Shown piece after piece: positions 62,484 through 64,000 of a stretch of 64,000 nucleotides of DNA. Both the position numbers and the translations under genes were made by a program. The stretch is from Saccharopolyspora gloriosae (GTDB lineage Bacteria > Actinomycetota > Actinomycetes > Mycobacteriales > Pseudonocardiaceae): the NCBI RefSeq assembly GCF_014203325.1, contig NZ_JACHIV010000001.1, forward strand, positions 6,325,501 through 6,389,500. The letters are read 5' to 3'. The number at the start of each line of letters is the position of its first letter. Position 1 is the first letter of the stretch. The notes beneath the pieces were generated by a model. The model was not told the origin of the DNA, ran no database searches, and was given only the letters and a program-made list of their open reading frames with translations.

Positions 62484-64000
62484 TCAGAGGCGGTGCCTGC
62501 CACCGGATTCCTTGGTCACCACCGGCTTGCGCACCCGGCCGTCCTGGAACCCCAGGCGGTCCGGCGCGTGCATCCGCAGCATCATCCGCGAGACGCCCTC
62601 CGGGACCTGCTGCTTCGTCCCCAAGCTGACCAGCACCATCGCCGCGAACGCCACGGGCACGCTCACCAGCGCGGGCTGGCGGACCAGCTCCCCGAACAGC
62701 CCGCCCGGATGCGGCCACACCACGCTCACCGCCAGCGCGGCCAGCACCAGACCGCCCCCGGCCAGCAGGCCCACCGACGCGCCCAGCGCCGTCAGCCGCC
62801 GCCACCACACGCCCAGCACCAGCAGCGGGCAGAACGTGGAAGCGGCCATCGCGAACGCCAGCCCGACGCTGCGCGCCAAGTCCTGCTCGGCCACCAGCAG
62901 CGCCACACCCGTCGGCACCACCGCCGTGACCAGCAGCAGGACCGGCATGTGCCAGTTCTTGACCCGCTGGAAGTTCGACGCCACCACCCCGGCGACGCTC
63001 ACCACCAGGCCCGAGGACGTCGACACGAACGCCGCGAACGCGCCCGCGGCCGTCAACGCCGTCAGCAAGGCGCCCAGCCAGTTGTCCAGCATCGCGTGCG
63101 GCAGCAGCAGCACCGCGGCGTCCGTCTCACCCGTCACCAGCAACGTCGGCGCGAACAGCCGGGACAGCAGGCCCAGCACAGTCGGGAACAGGTAGAAGGT
63201 GCCGAGCAGGATCAGCACGAACAGCGCCGTGCGGCGGGCGCCGTGCCCGCTCGGGTTCGCGTAGAAGCGCACCAGCACGTGCGGCAGGCCCATCGTGCCG
63301 AGGAAGGTCGCGAGGATCAGCGAGTAGGTGCCGACCAGCGACGCCGGATCGGCGCTCGCCGGGTGCATCCACGAACCGTTCTCCGCCTCCGCACCGGCCA
63401 CCACCGGTACCGCGGTGCCCGCGCCGAACGACAACGAGCTGCCCGCGTCGACCTGGTAGTCACCGGGCGGCACCCACACCTCGGCCGTGCCGTCCGGCTG
63501 CAGCGGACCGCCCGGAGCGCCCGGCTCCGCGGTGACCCGCAGCCACGTCGGCTCGGTCACCTGCAACGTCACCGAGGTCTCGACGGCGACGTCGGTGTCG
63601 CGCTCGAAGACCGGCCCGGGCGCGTTCAACCGCTCCTGCGCGGAACCGCCGAGCAGGAACACGGCGAACAGCACGAACGCCGGGAACGTGATCGCGAACA
63701 GCTTCAGCCAGTACTGGAACGCCTGCACCAGCGTCACCGCGCGCATGCCGCCGCTGAAGACGCTGGCCAGCACCACCGGCAGCAGCGCGACCGCGCCCGC
63801 CCAGGTCGGCAGCTCGGCGATCACGGCGAACGTCAGCCCGGCCGCCTGGAACTGCGGCACCAGGTACAACCAGCCGATCAGCACCACGAACACGGTGGTC
63901 AGCCAGCGCAGCCACGGGAGGTCCAGCCGCACCACGGCGAAGTCGGGCACCGTGTAGGCGCCGGATCGGCGCAGCGGCGCGGCGATGAACAGCATCACCG
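62484..64000 (-). CDS. Solute:Na+ symporter, 5' end outside the window
   Basis: About 505 residues are visible, cut at the right edge. SSS-family motifs are TVPDFAVVRLDLPWLRWL, VFSGGMRAVTLVQAFQYWL, GLPHVLVRFYANPSGHGARR and SVGLAFAMAASTFCPLLVL. Between two TM helices lies an inserted hydrophilic beta-rich segment of roughly 90 residues (VETSVTLQVTEPTWLRVT, AEVWVPPGDYQV), not present in the neighbouring symporter. The C-terminus ends VTKESGGRHRL. Confidence 0.88.
   Translation of the reverse strand, partial: VMLFIAAPLRRSGAYTVPDFAVVRLDLPWLRWLTTVFVVLIGWLYLVPQFQAAGLTFAVIAELPTWAGAVALLPVVLASVFSGGMRAVTLVQAFQYWLKLFAITFPAFVLFAVFLLGGSAQERLNAPGPVFERDTDVAVETSVTLQVTEPTWLRVTAEPGAPGGPLQPDGTAEVWVPPGDYQVDAGSSLSFGAGTAVPVVAGAEAENGSWMHPASADPASLVGTYSLILATFLGTMGLPHVLVRFYANPSGHGARRTALFVLILLGTFYLFPTVLGLLSRLFAPTLLVTGETDAAVLLLPHAMLDNWLGALLTALTAAGAFAAFVSTSSGLVVSVAGVVASNFQRVKNWHMPVLLLVTAVVPTGVALLVAEQDLARSVGLAFAMAASTFCPLLVLGVWWRRLTALGASVGLLAGGGLVLAALAVSVVWPHPGGLFGELVRQPALVSVPVAFAAMVLVSLGTKQQVPEGVSRMMLRMHAPDRLGFQDGRVRKPVVTKESGGRHRL

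Overview
The window is about 64 kb of very GC-rich chromosome with dense genes, frequent GTG starts and many 1-8 nt gene overlaps. The mycolata-type arabinogalactan genes (Emb-type arabinosyltransferase, UbiA-type decaprenyl-phosphate phosphoribosyltransferase, GlfT2, Glf), LGFP-repeat secreted proteins, Scr1-type XRE/DUF397 regulators and a fused CydDC point to an actinomycete with an arabinogalactan wall. Pseudonocardiales (Saccharopolyspora-like) is my best guess; this is inferred from gene content and not proven.

Layout. 1-2.6 kb: end of an unidentified gene, acetoacetyl-CoA synthetase, tRNA-Ser(GCT) and tRNA-Arg(ACG). 2.7-9.5 kb: secreted proteins (one small, two LGFP-repeat), a truncated globin, an alpha/beta hydrolase, and a divergent zinc-ribbon/XRE regulator module. 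9.6-22.6 kb: cell-envelope block with Emb arabinosyltransferase, a GtrB/GtrA/FAD-oxidoreductase operon, the ubiA-PAP2-glfT2-glf operon, and a GT87 enzyme. 22.7-33.3 kb: housekeeping block syntenic with the M. tuberculosis Rv3813c and Rv3834c-Rv3838c neighbourhood (Cof phosphatase, serS, septum-formation protein, metallopeptidase, histidine phosphatase, pheA), here with a YgiB/YgiC-like pair beside serS and a macro-domain protein. 33.5-43.4 kb: Hsp20, DoxX, a NarL/DevR-type two-component system, and cydA-cydB-cydDC (cytochrome bd). 43.7-50.4 kb: IclR-fumarylacetoacetase operon, an iron-box-preceded DUF2470 (HugZ-like) gene, a CPBP protease and arginine deiminase. 50.4-54.3 kb: accessory stretch with a second zinc-ribbon/XRE/DUF397 module, DprA-like and ComF-like genes and a frameshifted gene. 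54.4-64 kb: ferritin, SigE-type sigma factor with a membrane partner, SEC-C protein, GDPD, DUF4328 protein, rhodanese, and two solute:Na+ symporter loci, the last cut by the window edge.

The most unusual signal is not a gene. Seven intergenic copies of one structured repeat lie at about 16.0, 24.8, 33.4, 35.8, 37.2, 41.7 and 58.4 kb. Each has a perfect 17-bp outer stem whose central block differs between copies yet is always exactly complementary to its own partner arm, plus inner stems that also covary. Most copies carry a separate CAGCGGC-GCCGCTG hairpin. Four of the seven sit between convergent genes, the other three between tandem genes (one between cydA and cydB), and none lies between divergent genes. 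Two copies (15.8 and 35.6 kb) carry a second hairpin-rich module. A different pair of 19-20-bp palindromes lies exactly 100 bp apart near 59.9 kb.

Candidate regulatory sites read by eye: a DtxR/IdeR box (17 of 19 matches to the consensus) before the DUF2470 gene, a weaker one before ferritin, a HAIR-like (HspR) site before hsp20, and a perfect 16-bp palindrome before the DUF485-symporter operon.
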